Below, piece after piece: positions 8,913-17,303 of a stretch of DNA of 64,000 nt. The position numbers and the translations under genes were made by a program. Under the pieces are notes generated by a model. That model worked only from the letters and a program-made list of their open reading frames with translations. It searched no databases and had not been told where the DNA came from. The DNA comes from Paraburkholderia silviterrae (lineage in GTDB: Bacteria; Pseudomonadota; Gammaproteobacteria; Burkholderiales; Burkholderiaceae): contig NZ_SMRP01000005.1 in assembly GCF_004353915.1 (NCBI RefSeq), positions 317,294-381,293 of the forward strand, given 5' to 3'. Position 1 is the first letter of the stretch. Each line of letters begins with the position of its first letter.

Positions 8913-10220
8913 TCAAGCCGCCGGGTGTGGCAGCGCCGGCGATTCGCCACCCGCCTCTGCACGACGAACCAGCTCGCGCCGCGCCGCCAGCAGCGAGGCG
9001 AGCGAGATCGAGAGTTTGTCGTTTTCGAGCGCGCCGAGCAGCGTGGCCGCGTCGATATCGCTCGATTTGAGTTGATACGCCAGCTCCTTGCGATCGATCA
9101 CGAAGCGCGCGTAAATGCGCTCCACCGAGATCCGTGCGGGGTTTGCAACGAGCACGTAGTGCGGCTTCTCGCCGTCCTTTTCCAGCCGCCCGATCAGTTC
9201 GTCCTCTTCCAGATCCGCCACGATCCGCGTGACGGTCGCGAGCTCGCGCCGCAGCAGTTGCGCGAGCTGCTCGGCGGTGCTGCCCGGCTGGCCCGCATCG
9301 CGCGCATCCGCGAGCCCCGCGAGCAACTCGAGCGCGTCGAGCAGATCGCTGCCCGGAAAGCGCGGCCGGTTGAAGCGTCCGGTGCGGATCTCAGGCAACG
9401 CCGAGGTGATCATCGCGCCCACGAGCGTGATGAACCAGCTCAGATACATCCATAACAGGAACATGGGCGCCGCCGCGAACGCGCCGTACACCGCCGTATA
9501 AGTGGGGATGCGCCGCACGTACAGGCCGAAGCCCCGCTTGGCCAGCTCGAACGCGACAGCCGCCGCAACGCCGCCCACCACCGCGTCGCGCCACTCCACG
9601 CGGCAGTTGGGCAGATAGACGTAGAGCATCGTGAACGCGAGCGCCGTAAGCGGCACCGAAGCGCTGATGAGCAGCCAGTCGAACAACATCGACACATGCT
9701 GCTCGGTGGCAAGCGCGGCCGAGCGCGTGAACAGGTACGACGAGATCGAGAGGCTCACGCCGATCAGGATCGGCCCGAGCGTGAGAATGGCCCAGTACAC
9801 CAGCACGCGCTGCGCGAACGGGCGCGCCTTGCGCACGCGCCAGATCACGTTGAAGGCCGACTCGACCGTCATCATGGTCATGACGGAGGTGACGAACAAC
9901 ACGATCATGCCCATCGTCGTGAGGCCCTTGGCCTTCGACGCGAACTGATTGAGGTACATGAAGATCTGGCTGTTGATCTGCGCCGGCATCAGGTGGTCGG
10001 CGAGAAAGCCCTGCAGCGAGTTCTGGAACGACGCGAAGATGGGAAATGCGGTGAACAGCGCGAACGCGACCGTGGCGAGCGGCACGAGCGAGAGCAAGGT
10101 GGTGAACGTGAGGCTGCCCGCCACTTGCGGAATGCGGTCTTCGCGGCTGCGCCGCGCGGCGAAGCGCGCGAGCCGCTTCACGATATCCAGATCGATCCGT
10201 AGTGTCGACAACACGTCCAT
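8913..10220 (-). CDS. YihY/BrkB family inner-membrane protein
   Basis: A protein of about 435 residues. Residues ~25-290 form the YihY/virulence-factor-BrkB membrane domain with about six helices; IPQVAGSLTFTTLLSLVPL is the family opening. The C-terminal ~140 residues are soluble and look winged-helix-like. Older annotations call the family ribonuclease BN, which is not correct for the membrane protein. The ATG at 10220 has a purine-rich site (GGAGAAGG) upstream; an in-frame start 69 bases earlier is possible but less likely. It is divergent from the WrbA-like gene. Confidence 0.88.
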   Translation of the reverse strand: MDVLSTLRIDLDIVKRLARFAARRSREDRIPQVAGSLTFTTLLSLVPLATVAFALFTAFPIFASFQNSLQGFLADHLMPAQINSQIFMYLNQFASKAKGLTTMGMIVLFVTSVMTMMTVESAFNVIWRVRKARPFAQRVLVYWAILTLGPILIGVSLSISSYLFTRSAALATEQHVSMLFDWLLISASVPLTALAFTMLYVYLPNCRVEWRDAVVGGVAAAVAFELAKRGFGLYVRRIPTYTAVYGAFAAAPMFLLWMYLSWFITLVGAMITSALPEIRTGRFNRPRFPGSDLLDALELLAGLADARDAGQPGSTAEQLAQLLRRELATVTRIVADLEEDELIGRLEKDGEKPHYVLVANPARISVERIYARFVIDRKELAYQLKSSDIDAATLLGALENDKLSISLASLLAARRELVRRAEAGGESPALPHPAA

Positions 10221-10293
10221 TGGCCTGCCTTCTCCAGACGGCGCGCCACATTTCCGGCAAAACTCGCGGAAAACTGGCGGCGAACCCAACCCC

Positions 10294-10931
<638 letters not shown>

Positions 10932-11116
10932 CGGACAGCCCGCGCGACGCGCACAGCGAAACCCGCGGCGCGGGCGCCGGGCGTATGGGTCCGGTGTCGC
11001 ACGCATCGAGTGCGCCGCACGTAGTGCACCCTGCGCGCGGCGCACGGCCGCGCACTTTACCGCCATCGGGACATTTGCGGCACGAAAACGCGCCCGACAA
11101 CGCCACCGAGCCGCCA

Positions 11117-11533
11117 ATGCCAACGTCAACATCAACTTCGCCGGCACGCATGCCAGCCGACATCGCCGGGCGCCGCCCCGCCGCTTTAGGCGCGTTCGTC
11201 ACGCTCGCCGCGCTCACGCTCCTGTGCATCGCGTGGGAATGGCGGCTCGCGCCGCTGCGTCCCGGCGGCAGCGCGCTGATACTCAAGGCGCTGCCGCTTG
11301 CCGCCGCGCTGCCCGGCGTGCTGCGGCGCCGCCTCTACACGCTGCAATGGGCGTCGATGCTGGTGCTGCTCTACTTCGCCGAAGGCATCGTGCGCGGCAT
11401 GACCGACCCCGCGCCCGGCAACCTGCTCGGCTGGATCGAAGTCGCGCTGGCACTCGGGTTCTTCGGATGCGCGCTCGCCTATGTCGCGCCCTTCAAGCGC
11501 GCCGCACGGCGCGCCAGGCGCGAAGGCGCATGA
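11117..11533 (+). CDS. DUF2069 membrane protein
   Basis: A small inner-membrane protein with about four hydrophobic helices; RRRLYTLQWASMLVLLYFAEGIVRG is the DUF2069 core (function unknown). The chosen ATG at 11117 gives 138 residues, the usual family length. The frame is open further back to a GTG at 10928 that overlaps the stop of the flavoprotein gene; that would add 63 residues of low-complexity, non-conserved sequence. The C terminus is basic (RRARREGA). Confidence 0.82.
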   Translation: MPTSTSTSPARMPADIAGRRPAALGAFVTLAALTLLCIAWEWRLAPLRPGGSALILKALPLAAALPGVLRRRLYTLQWASMLVLLYFAEGIVRGMTDPAPGNLLGWIEVALALGFFGCALAYVAPFKRAARRARREGA

Positions 11534-11876
11534 CACGTTGATGCAAGCGCCGCGCGAAAGCGCTTCGCCGCACGGTTCGACTTGGGGTCATTTGTGCCCG
11601 ACTTGGGGTCTGGCGTTGGCGTTCGACTTGGGGTCTGCCGCTCGTGTTCGATTCAGGGTCTGCCGCTTGTTCCAGCAAATCGAGTCGACTCGAATCGGCA
11701 ACGCATCACCGGCCTGGCCGCCCGCGCCCACCCGCAGCCCCTGCCCGCGTCTGCCCCACCCCTTTCCCCCGGCGTGTCAAACTAACTGTTTAGCCAGAAA
11801 TCCTGTCCGCGTCCCGGCTGCCGAGTGCAGGCACGCTCTCGCACCGCCGCCTCGCCCCGGAGACGACTCACCCGCC
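11534..11876. other. Intergenic region with short degenerate repeats
   Basis: 343 bases between the DUF2069 gene and the FAD oxidoreductase. The first half carries four imperfect copies of CGACTTGGGGTC (listed separately). The rest holds nothing recognisable apart from the presumed promoter and the CCGGAG-like site ahead of the next ATG. Confidence 0.5.
11578..11660. repeat. Four direct repeats of CGACTTGGGGTC
   Basis: Copies begin at 11578, 11599, 11624 and 11649, spaced 21, 25 and 25 bases. The first three are exact over CGACTTGGGGTC; the fourth is CGATTCAGGGTC. The last two are followed by similar TGCCGCTCGTGTT / TGCCGCTTGTTCC. The array is non-coding. Confidence 0.75.
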
Positions 11877-13313
11877 ATGACCGCAAGCACCGCACTCGCC
11901 CCGCAAATCTTCCTCGACGCCTGCGCCGCCGCCATCGGCGCGCAGCACGTGCTGACCGACGCCCACGACACCGCGCCCTACCTTGCCGACTGGCGCAAGC
12001 GCTACCAGGGCGCCGCGTGCGCCGTGCTATGTCCCGCGAGTGCCGAAGAAGTCGCCGCCATCGTGAAGCTCGCGCACGAACATCGCATCGCGCTCGTGCC
12101 GCAGGGCGGCAACACCGGCCTCGCGGGCGGCGCGACGCCCGACACGAGCGGCCGCGAGGCGGTGCTCAGCCTGCGCCGCCTGAACCGCGTGCGCGAGATC
12201 GATGCGCACAACAACACGATCACCGTCGAAGCGGGCGTGATTCTCGCGGAGATCCAGGCGCGCGCCGCCGAGGCCGGGCGCCTGTTCCCGCTCTCGCTCG
12301 CCGCCGAAGGCAGTTGCACGATCGGCGGCAATCTCTCGACCAATGCGGGCGGCACCGGCGTGCTGCGCTACGGCAACACGCGCGAGCTATGCCTCGGCCT
12401 CGAAGTCGTGACGCCGCAAGGCGAGCTCTGGGACGGGCTGCGCGGCCTGCGCAAGGACAACACGGGCTACGATCTGCGCGACCTCTTTATCGGCGCGGAG
12501 GGCACGCTCGGCATCATCACCGCCGCCGTCATGAAGCTGCATCCGCAGCCGGCCGCGCGCGTCACGGCGCTCGCGGGACTCGCATCCGCCCACGCCGCGC
12601 TCGACTTCCTCGCGCTTGCGCAGCGCTTTGCCGGCCCGCTCCTCACCGGCTTCGAGCTGATGTCGGACTTCTGCATGCAACTGGTCGGCCGGCATTTCCC
12701 GCAGCTGCGCTACCCGTTCCAGCAGCGCCACGCACAAGTCGTGCTGCTCGAACTTTCCGATAACGAGAGCGAGGAACACGGGCGCGCGCTCTTCGAGCGC
12801 CTCATGGAAGCGGCGCTCGAAGAAGGCCTCGTGGAGGACGCCGTCGTCGCGGAAAGCCTCGCTCAGTCGCAGGCGTTCTGGAACATCCGTGAGCACATTC
12901 CGCTCGCGCAGGCGCAGGAGGGGTTGAACATCAAGCACGACATCGGCGTGCCGATCTCGCGCATCGGCCATTTCATCGAGGAAACCGACGCCGAGATCGC
13001 GCACACGGTGCCGGGCGCCCGCATGGTCACGTTCGGCCACCTCGGCGACGGCAATCTGCACTACAACGTGCAGGCGCCCGAGGGTGGCGACCCGCAGCGT
13101 TTTCTCGCGGAACACGAGAAGACCCTGAACCGCATCGTCTACGACAGCGTCGCGCGCCACCGCGGCACGATCAGCGCGGAGCACGGCCTCGGCCAATTGA
13201 AGGTCGACGAGAGCGCGCACTACAAGAGCGAAGTCGAGCTCGCGCTGATGCGCGCGGTGAAGACCGCGCTCGATCCGCTGAATCTGATGAATCCGGGCAA
13301 GGTATTGCGCTGA
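11877..13313 (+). CDS. GlcD-type FAD-binding oxidoreductase (2-hydroxyacid dehydrogenase family)
   Basis: A 478-residue flavoenzyme of the vanillyl-alcohol-oxidase/GlcD fold. The N-terminal FAD-binding half has PQGGNTGLAGGATP and EAGVIL, with GAEGTLGIITA around residue 205. The C-terminal cap has the conserved GHLGDGNLHYNVQ and EHGLGQLK blocks that bind the substrate carboxylate and metal in D-lactate and D-2-hydroxyglutarate dehydrogenases. The physiological substrate cannot be told from sequence. ATG 11877 gives the normal family length. The metallophosphoesterase gene begins 17 bases downstream. Confidence 0.9.
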   Translation: MTASTALAPQIFLDACAAAIGAQHVLTDAHDTAPYLADWRKRYQGAACAVLCPASAEEVAAIVKLAHEHRIALVPQGGNTGLAGGATPDTSGREAVLSLRRLNRVREIDAHNNTITVEAGVILAEIQARAAEAGRLFPLSLAAEGSCTIGGNLSTNAGGTGVLRYGNTRELCLGLEVVTPQGELWDGLRGLRKDNTGYDLRDLFIGAEGTLGIITAAVMKLHPQPAARVTALAGLASAHAALDFLALAQRFAGPLLTGFELMSDFCMQLVGRHFPQLRYPFQQRHAQVVLLELSDNESEEHGRALFERLMEAALEEGLVEDAVVAESLAQSQAFWNIREHIPLAQAQEGLNIKHDIGVPISRIGHFIEETDAEIAHTVPGARMVTFGHLGDGNLHYNVQAPEGGDPQRFLAEHEKTLNRIVYDSVARHRGTISAEHGLGQLKVDESAHYKSEVELALMRAVKTALDPLNLMNPGKVLR

Positions 13314-13330
13314 ACGCGCGGGGAGGCGAA

Positions 13331-14137
13331 GTGAAGGTCCGTGTGCTATCCGACCTGCATCTGGAATACGACGAGCCGGACACGATCCCGCACGCGCAGG
13401 CCGACCTCGTCGTGCTCGCGGGCGACATCCACAATCACGGGCTCGGCTTGCGCTGGGCGGCTGAAACGTTCGACCCGCAGGTGCCCGTGATCTATGTGCC
13501 GGGCAATCACGAGTACTACGACGGCGAACTCGGCGCGCTCGAAGCGGCCATGCGCGACGCCGCCGCGACGCTCGACAACGTGCACTACCTGAACAACGGG
13601 ACTTATGTCGATCCGGCGGGCCGCTTTCGTGTGCTCGGCACGACGCTGTGGGCGGATTTCACGCTCTTCGGCGCCGACGATCCGGCGCGCGATGCTGCGA
13701 TCGAGGCGGCGAGGCGCGTGATGCTCGACTTTCGCGGGCTGATTCAGGTCTCGTGGCCCGCGAGCCCCGAGGCCGCCGCGCGCGACTTCACGCCCGCGGA
13801 CTCGATCGCCCTGTACGCGCAGGCACGGGCATGGCTCGAAGCGGAGCTGGCGAGGCCGTTTGCCGGCAAGACGGTCGTCGTCACGCATCATGCGCCGCAT
13901 CGGCTGAGCCTCGCGGCGCGCTATGCGGACGATCTGGTGTCGGCGGGTTTCGTGAGCGATCTGGGCGCGCTGATGGGCCCACCCGCCGCGCTCTGGGTGC
14001 ACGGCCACACGCATACGTGCTTCGACTACACAGTGGGCGGCACACGCGTGGTGTGCAACCCGCGCGGCTATCGCGACCGGCGTACCGGCCAGCCGGAGAA
14101 TCCGGCCTTCGCGTGGGACAAGGTCGTGGAAATTTGA
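13331..14137 (+). CDS. Calcineurin-like metallophosphoesterase
   Basis: A 268-residue phosphoesterase. The five metal-binding motifs are present in order: DLHLE (near residue 8), GDIHNHG, GNHEYY, THHAPH and HGHTH. The protein would hydrolyse a phosphoester with a dinuclear metal centre; the substrate is unknown. It sits 17 bases after the FAD oxidoreductase and has a weak upstream GGGGAGGCG site, so the two are probably co-transcribed. Confidence 0.9.
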   Translation: MKVRVLSDLHLEYDEPDTIPHAQADLVVLAGDIHNHGLGLRWAAETFDPQVPVIYVPGNHEYYDGELGALEAAMRDAAATLDNVHYLNNGTYVDPAGRFRVLGTTLWADFTLFGADDPARDAAIEAARRVMLDFRGLIQVSWPASPEAAARDFTPADSIALYAQARAWLEAELARPFAGKTVVVTHHAPHRLSLAARYADDLVSAGFVSDLGALMGPPAALWVHGHTHTCFDYTVGGTRVVCNPRGYRDRRTGQPENPAFAWDKVVEI

Positions 14138-14223
14138 GCGCCGCGCCGCCCGGTGGAAACGGGCCTGGCAGGCGCAGCGGGCACGGCCGGTGGCAGCGCC
14201 CGCTCGAGACTTTCAGCGGACGA

Positions 14224-14376
14224 TCAGCGCTGGCCGCGCGCGCGGTCGGCGGCGCGCTGGGCGCGCAGTGTGACGGGCTGAAGCTGGGCGCGGCGCATGC
14301 GCAGCAAGTCGCGTGATGCGGCGATGCCGATCAGGCCAATCATCACGGCGATGCCGAACATCAGATGCGTATCCAT
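14224..14376 (-). CDS. Small single-span membrane protein (50 residues)
   Basis: A short frame from ATG 14376 to TGA 14224. The product starts MDTHLMFGIAVMIGLIGIAA, one hydrophobic helix, then turns strongly basic (SRDLLRMRRAQ...RARGQR). GAGG lies about seven bases before the ATG. The N-out/helix/positive-tail layout and the ribosome site support a real gene; the function is unknown. It faces the metallophosphoesterase gene and lies downstream of the LysR gene on the same strand, about 145 bases away. Confidence 0.55.
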   Translation of the reverse strand: MDTHLMFGIAVMIGLIGIAASRDLLRMRRAQLQPVTLRAQRAADRARGQR

Positions 14377-14521
14377 GGAAAACCTCGGGTTCTGGCGGAT
14401 TGACGTTTCAGATCCGCTACCTTATCAAGCCGTCGCGTTGGCGTGCGTAAGGAAGTGTTGCCATAACCCGAAGCTGTAACAGGCTGTCACCGCGCGCTGT
14501 CAGCCTTGCATTCGCCGTCGA

Positions 14522-15460
14522 TCAGGTCCGCGCGAACTGCCGCAATTCGGCCTGATCTTCGGCCAGCGTCGCGGGCAGTTTCTCGCGCAGCAACTCGACC
14601 CATGTGCGGATCTTCGCGTCGAGATACTGGCGCGACGGATACATCGCGTAGACATTCATCTCCTGCGATTTGTATTCGGGCAGGATCCACACGAGCTCGC
14701 CGCTGCGCAGCCCGCTGATGGCCGAATAGATCGGCAGCAGCCCGACGCCCATCCCCTCGCGCACCGCCACTGCCAGCGCTTCGGCGACATTCACCTTGAA
14801 CGTGGCGGCGCCGAGGTCGATCGTTTCGTCGCCGCCTGGCCCCGTGAAATCCCATTGCGACGCCGGAAACACCGGCGTCACCATCTGCAGGCAGCGATGC
14901 TTCGCGAGGTCGCGCGGCGTCTGCGGCACGCCGTGGCGCTCGAGGTAGGCCGGCGACGCGCACGCAATGCTGAACGCGCTCGTCAAGCGCTGCGAGACGA
15001 AGCCCGAATCCGGCAGATCGGTGGCCAGCACGAGCGCGACGTCGTAGCCCTCGTCGAGGAGGTCCGGCATGCGCTGGGCGAGCGTGAGGTCTACGTACAC
15101 GTCCGGATACCGCTGTTGATACTGCCCCACTGCCGGCACCACGTAGTGCTGGCCGAAGCTCGTCATGGCATGGACCTTGAGCTTGCCGGAGGGACGCGCA
15201 TGCGCGTCGCCAGCTTCGGCCTCGGCCTGGTCCACATAGGCCAGGATCTGCTCGCAACGCTGCAGATAGCGCTCGCCGGCCTCGGTCAGCGCGATGCGGC
15301 GCGTCGTGCGGTTCAGGAGCCGCGTGCGCAGATGAGCCTCCAGATCGGAGACCGCGCGCGACGCGTAAGCCGTGGTCGTATTCAGGTACTGGGCGGCGCC
15401 GGTGAAGCTGCCGGCCTCGACCACCCGCACGAATACCCGCATGTTCTGAAGCGTATCCAT
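14522..15460 (-). CDS. LysR-family transcriptional regulator
   Basis: A 312-residue LysR regulator. The winged helix-turn-helix occupies residues ~1-60 (MRVFVRVVEAGSFTGAA...SDLEAHL...NRTTRRIALTEAG), and the rest is the periplasmic-binding-like effector domain. An AAAGGA site lies seven bases before the ATG. It is divergent from the efflux operon starting at 15616, the arrangement typical of AaeR/AaeXAB-like systems, so it most likely controls those genes in response to an aromatic acid. The 155-base gap between them is AT-rich. Confidence 0.92.
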   Translation of the reverse strand: MDTLQNMRVFVRVVEAGSFTGAAQYLNTTTAYASRAVSDLEAHLRTRLLNRTTRRIALTEAGERYLQRCEQILAYVDQAEAEAGDAHARPSGKLKVHAMTSFGQHYVVPAVGQYQQRYPDVYVDLTLAQRMPDLLDEGYDVALVLATDLPDSGFVSQRLTSAFSIACASPAYLERHGVPQTPRDLAKHRCLQMVTPVFPASQWDFTGPGGDETIDLGAATFKVNVAEALAVAVREGMGVGLLPIYSAISGLRSGELVWILPEYKSQEMNVYAMYPSRQYLDAKIRTWVELLREKLPATLAEDQAELRQFART

Positions 15461-15572
15461 AACAATCCTTTAGCTGACTGACGAATTGTTACACATTTCG
15501 CAAAGGCTATTATCTCATATCTCGTAAGAATGCCTTGCATCCTTACCGGTTATTCGCCAATCAAGCAAAAAA

Positions 15573-15578
15573 TATAAT
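15573..15578 (+). promoter_or_regulatory. Putative -10 element of the efflux operon
   Basis: TATAAT lies in an A-rich stretch 38 bases before the GTG start of the outer-membrane lipoprotein gene. The hexamer 17 bases upstream (TTATTC) is a poor -35 match, consistent with an activator-dependent promoter under the divergent LysR protein. Confidence 0.5.
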
Positions 15579-15615
15579 GTCGTACGTCAATCTACGCATG
15601 GAAAAGGAGTAAATC

Positions 15616-17292
15616 GTGCAGTCTCCGGTACCGAAAGGACTAGTCGCACTCACGGTTCTTACGTTCTCGTTGATAATCGCGGGCTGCGCCAGTACCGGGG
15701 GAATCGCACCGCAAGCGAAGCACACGGATGCCTCCGAGCTCGACGCCGGCTCGGCCATCCGCGCCGCCAACACGGACGCGCAATGGCCCGCCAGCGACTG
15801 GTGGCGCGGCTACAACGACCCGCAGCTGAACGCATGGATCGAAACCTCGATCGCAGGTAACCCGTCGCTCGCGGCCGCGCAGGCACGCGTGCGCGAAGCG
15901 CGTTCGATGGCCGGTGTGGCGCAAGCGGGGCTCCTGCCCCAGATTAACGGCAGCATGTCCGTGCAGCGCCAGCAATGGGCCGACAACGTCTATTACGGGC
16001 CGGGCCCGCTCGCCGGCGCGAACACGTGGAACAACACGGCCACGCTCGGCCTCTCGTACCACCTCGACCTCTGGGGCCAGGACAAGAACAACGCCGAGCG
16101 CGCGCTCGACATGGCGCATGCGAGCGCTGCCGATGCGCGCGCCGCGCAACTCGAGCTCGAAGTGAACGTGACGCGCGCGTATATCGACCTCTCGATGAAC
16201 TACGCGCTGCTCGATATCGCCAAACAGACGCTCGGCGAGCAGCAGAAGATTCTGGCGCTCGCGCAAAAGCGCCTCGCGGGCGGTATCGGCACGCAGCTCG
16301 AAGTGAGCCAGGCCGAAACGCCGCTGCCGGAATACGAGCGCCAGATCGACGCGCTCGAAGAAGCCATCGCGCTCGGCAAGAACCAGCTCGCGGCGCTCGC
16401 GGGCATGGGCCCCGGCGCGGGCGAGTCGATCCAGCGCCCGGCGCTCTCGCTCGCCGCTCCTGCGGGCCTGCCCTCGGCGCTGCCGGCCGAGCTGATCGGC
16501 CATCGCCCCGACGTGGTCGCGGCGCGCTGGACCGTCGCCGCGCAGGCGCGCGGCATCGACGTCGCGAAGGCCGACTTCTACCCGAACATCAATCTGCTCG
16601 TCTCGATGGGCGGCTATGCGGCGGGCGGCCCGCTGTTCCAGTTCCTCAAGTCGATGAGCGGCAGCTACGCGGGCGGCCCCGCCGTCTCGCTGCCGATCTT
16701 CGACGGCGGGCGCCTGCGCGCGCAGCTCGGCGCGCAATCGGCCGCCTACGACATCGCCGTCGAGCAGTACAACCAGACGCTCGTGACCGCGCTCAAGGAA
16801 ATCGCCGACCAGGTCGTGCGCATGCGCTCGCTCGCCACCCAGGAGGACGACGCGCATCGCTCGGTCGCGGCCGCGCAGCGCAACTACGACCTCTCCGAGG
16901 CCGGCTTTCGCCGCGGGCTCACCGATTACGTCAACGTGCTGATTGCGCAGACCCAGCTTCTGCGCGCGCAGGAAGGTGTCGCGCACATCCAGGCCGAGCG
17001 CCTCGTCGCCCATGCGACGCTGGAAGCGGCGCTGGGCGGAGGCATGATCGACCCGGCGGGCGATCCCGCAACGGCGGGACCGACGCCAGCCGAGCAACTG
17101 CCCGCGCACGGCAAGAAGACGCGCGACGTGCCGCTCATGCCCGCCGCGCTGCTCGCGCCGAAGTTGCCTGATGTGGATGCGGCCGTGGATGCGTCCAAGG
17201 CGGTCAATGCTGCCAACGCGCCGCAAGCTGGCGCGGATCGCGCAGCGGCCGGCACAGGCGCCCCGGCCACCGCCGCGGCCACCGCGCACTGA
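15616..17292 (+). CDS. NodT/OprM-type outer-membrane efflux lipoprotein
   Basis: A 558-residue outer-membrane factor. The signal peptide ends in a lipobox with IIAGC (Cys24), so it is lipid-anchored. Two outer-membrane-efflux repeats follow (for example DWWRGYNDPQLNAWIETSIAGN and LPAELIGHRPDVVAARW). It would form the TolC-like exit duct of the pump encoded downstream. The GTG start at 15616 is supported by AAGGAG eight bases ahead. The last ~85 residues are an Ala/Pro-rich tail beyond the normal family end. Twelve bases separate it from the FUSC gene. Confidence 0.93.
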   Translation: MQSPVPKGLVALTVLTFSLIIAGCASTGGIAPQAKHTDASELDAGSAIRAANTDAQWPASDWWRGYNDPQLNAWIETSIAGNPSLAAAQARVREARSMAGVAQAGLLPQINGSMSVQRQQWADNVYYGPGPLAGANTWNNTATLGLSYHLDLWGQDKNNAERALDMAHASAADARAAQLELEVNVTRAYIDLSMNYALLDIAKQTLGEQQKILALAQKRLAGGIGTQLEVSQAETPLPEYERQIDALEEAIALGKNQLAALAGMGPGAGESIQRPALSLAAPAGLPSALPAELIGHRPDVVAARWTVAAQARGIDVAKADFYPNINLLVSMGGYAAGGPLFQFLKSMSGSYAGGPAVSLPIFDGGRLRAQLGAQSAAYDIAVEQYNQTLVTALKEIADQVVRMRSLATQEDDAHRSVAAAQRNYDLSEAGFRRGLTDYVNVLIAQTQLLRAQEGVAHIQAERLVAHATLEAALGGGMIDPAGDPATAGPTPAEQLPAHGKKTRDVPLMPAALLAPKLPDVDAAVDASKAVNAANAPQAGADRAAAGTGAPATAAATAH

Positions 17293-17303
17293 GGCACGCG
17301 AAG

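Noticed and set aside
8913..10220. Ribonuclease BN
   Set aside because: The name is historical for YihY/BrkB membrane proteins; no nuclease motif is present.
14176..14204. Terminator-like AGCGGGC...GCCCGCT stem after the metallophosphoesterase gene
   Set aside because: A 7-bp stem with a 15-base loop and no T-run is too weak in such GC-rich DNA.
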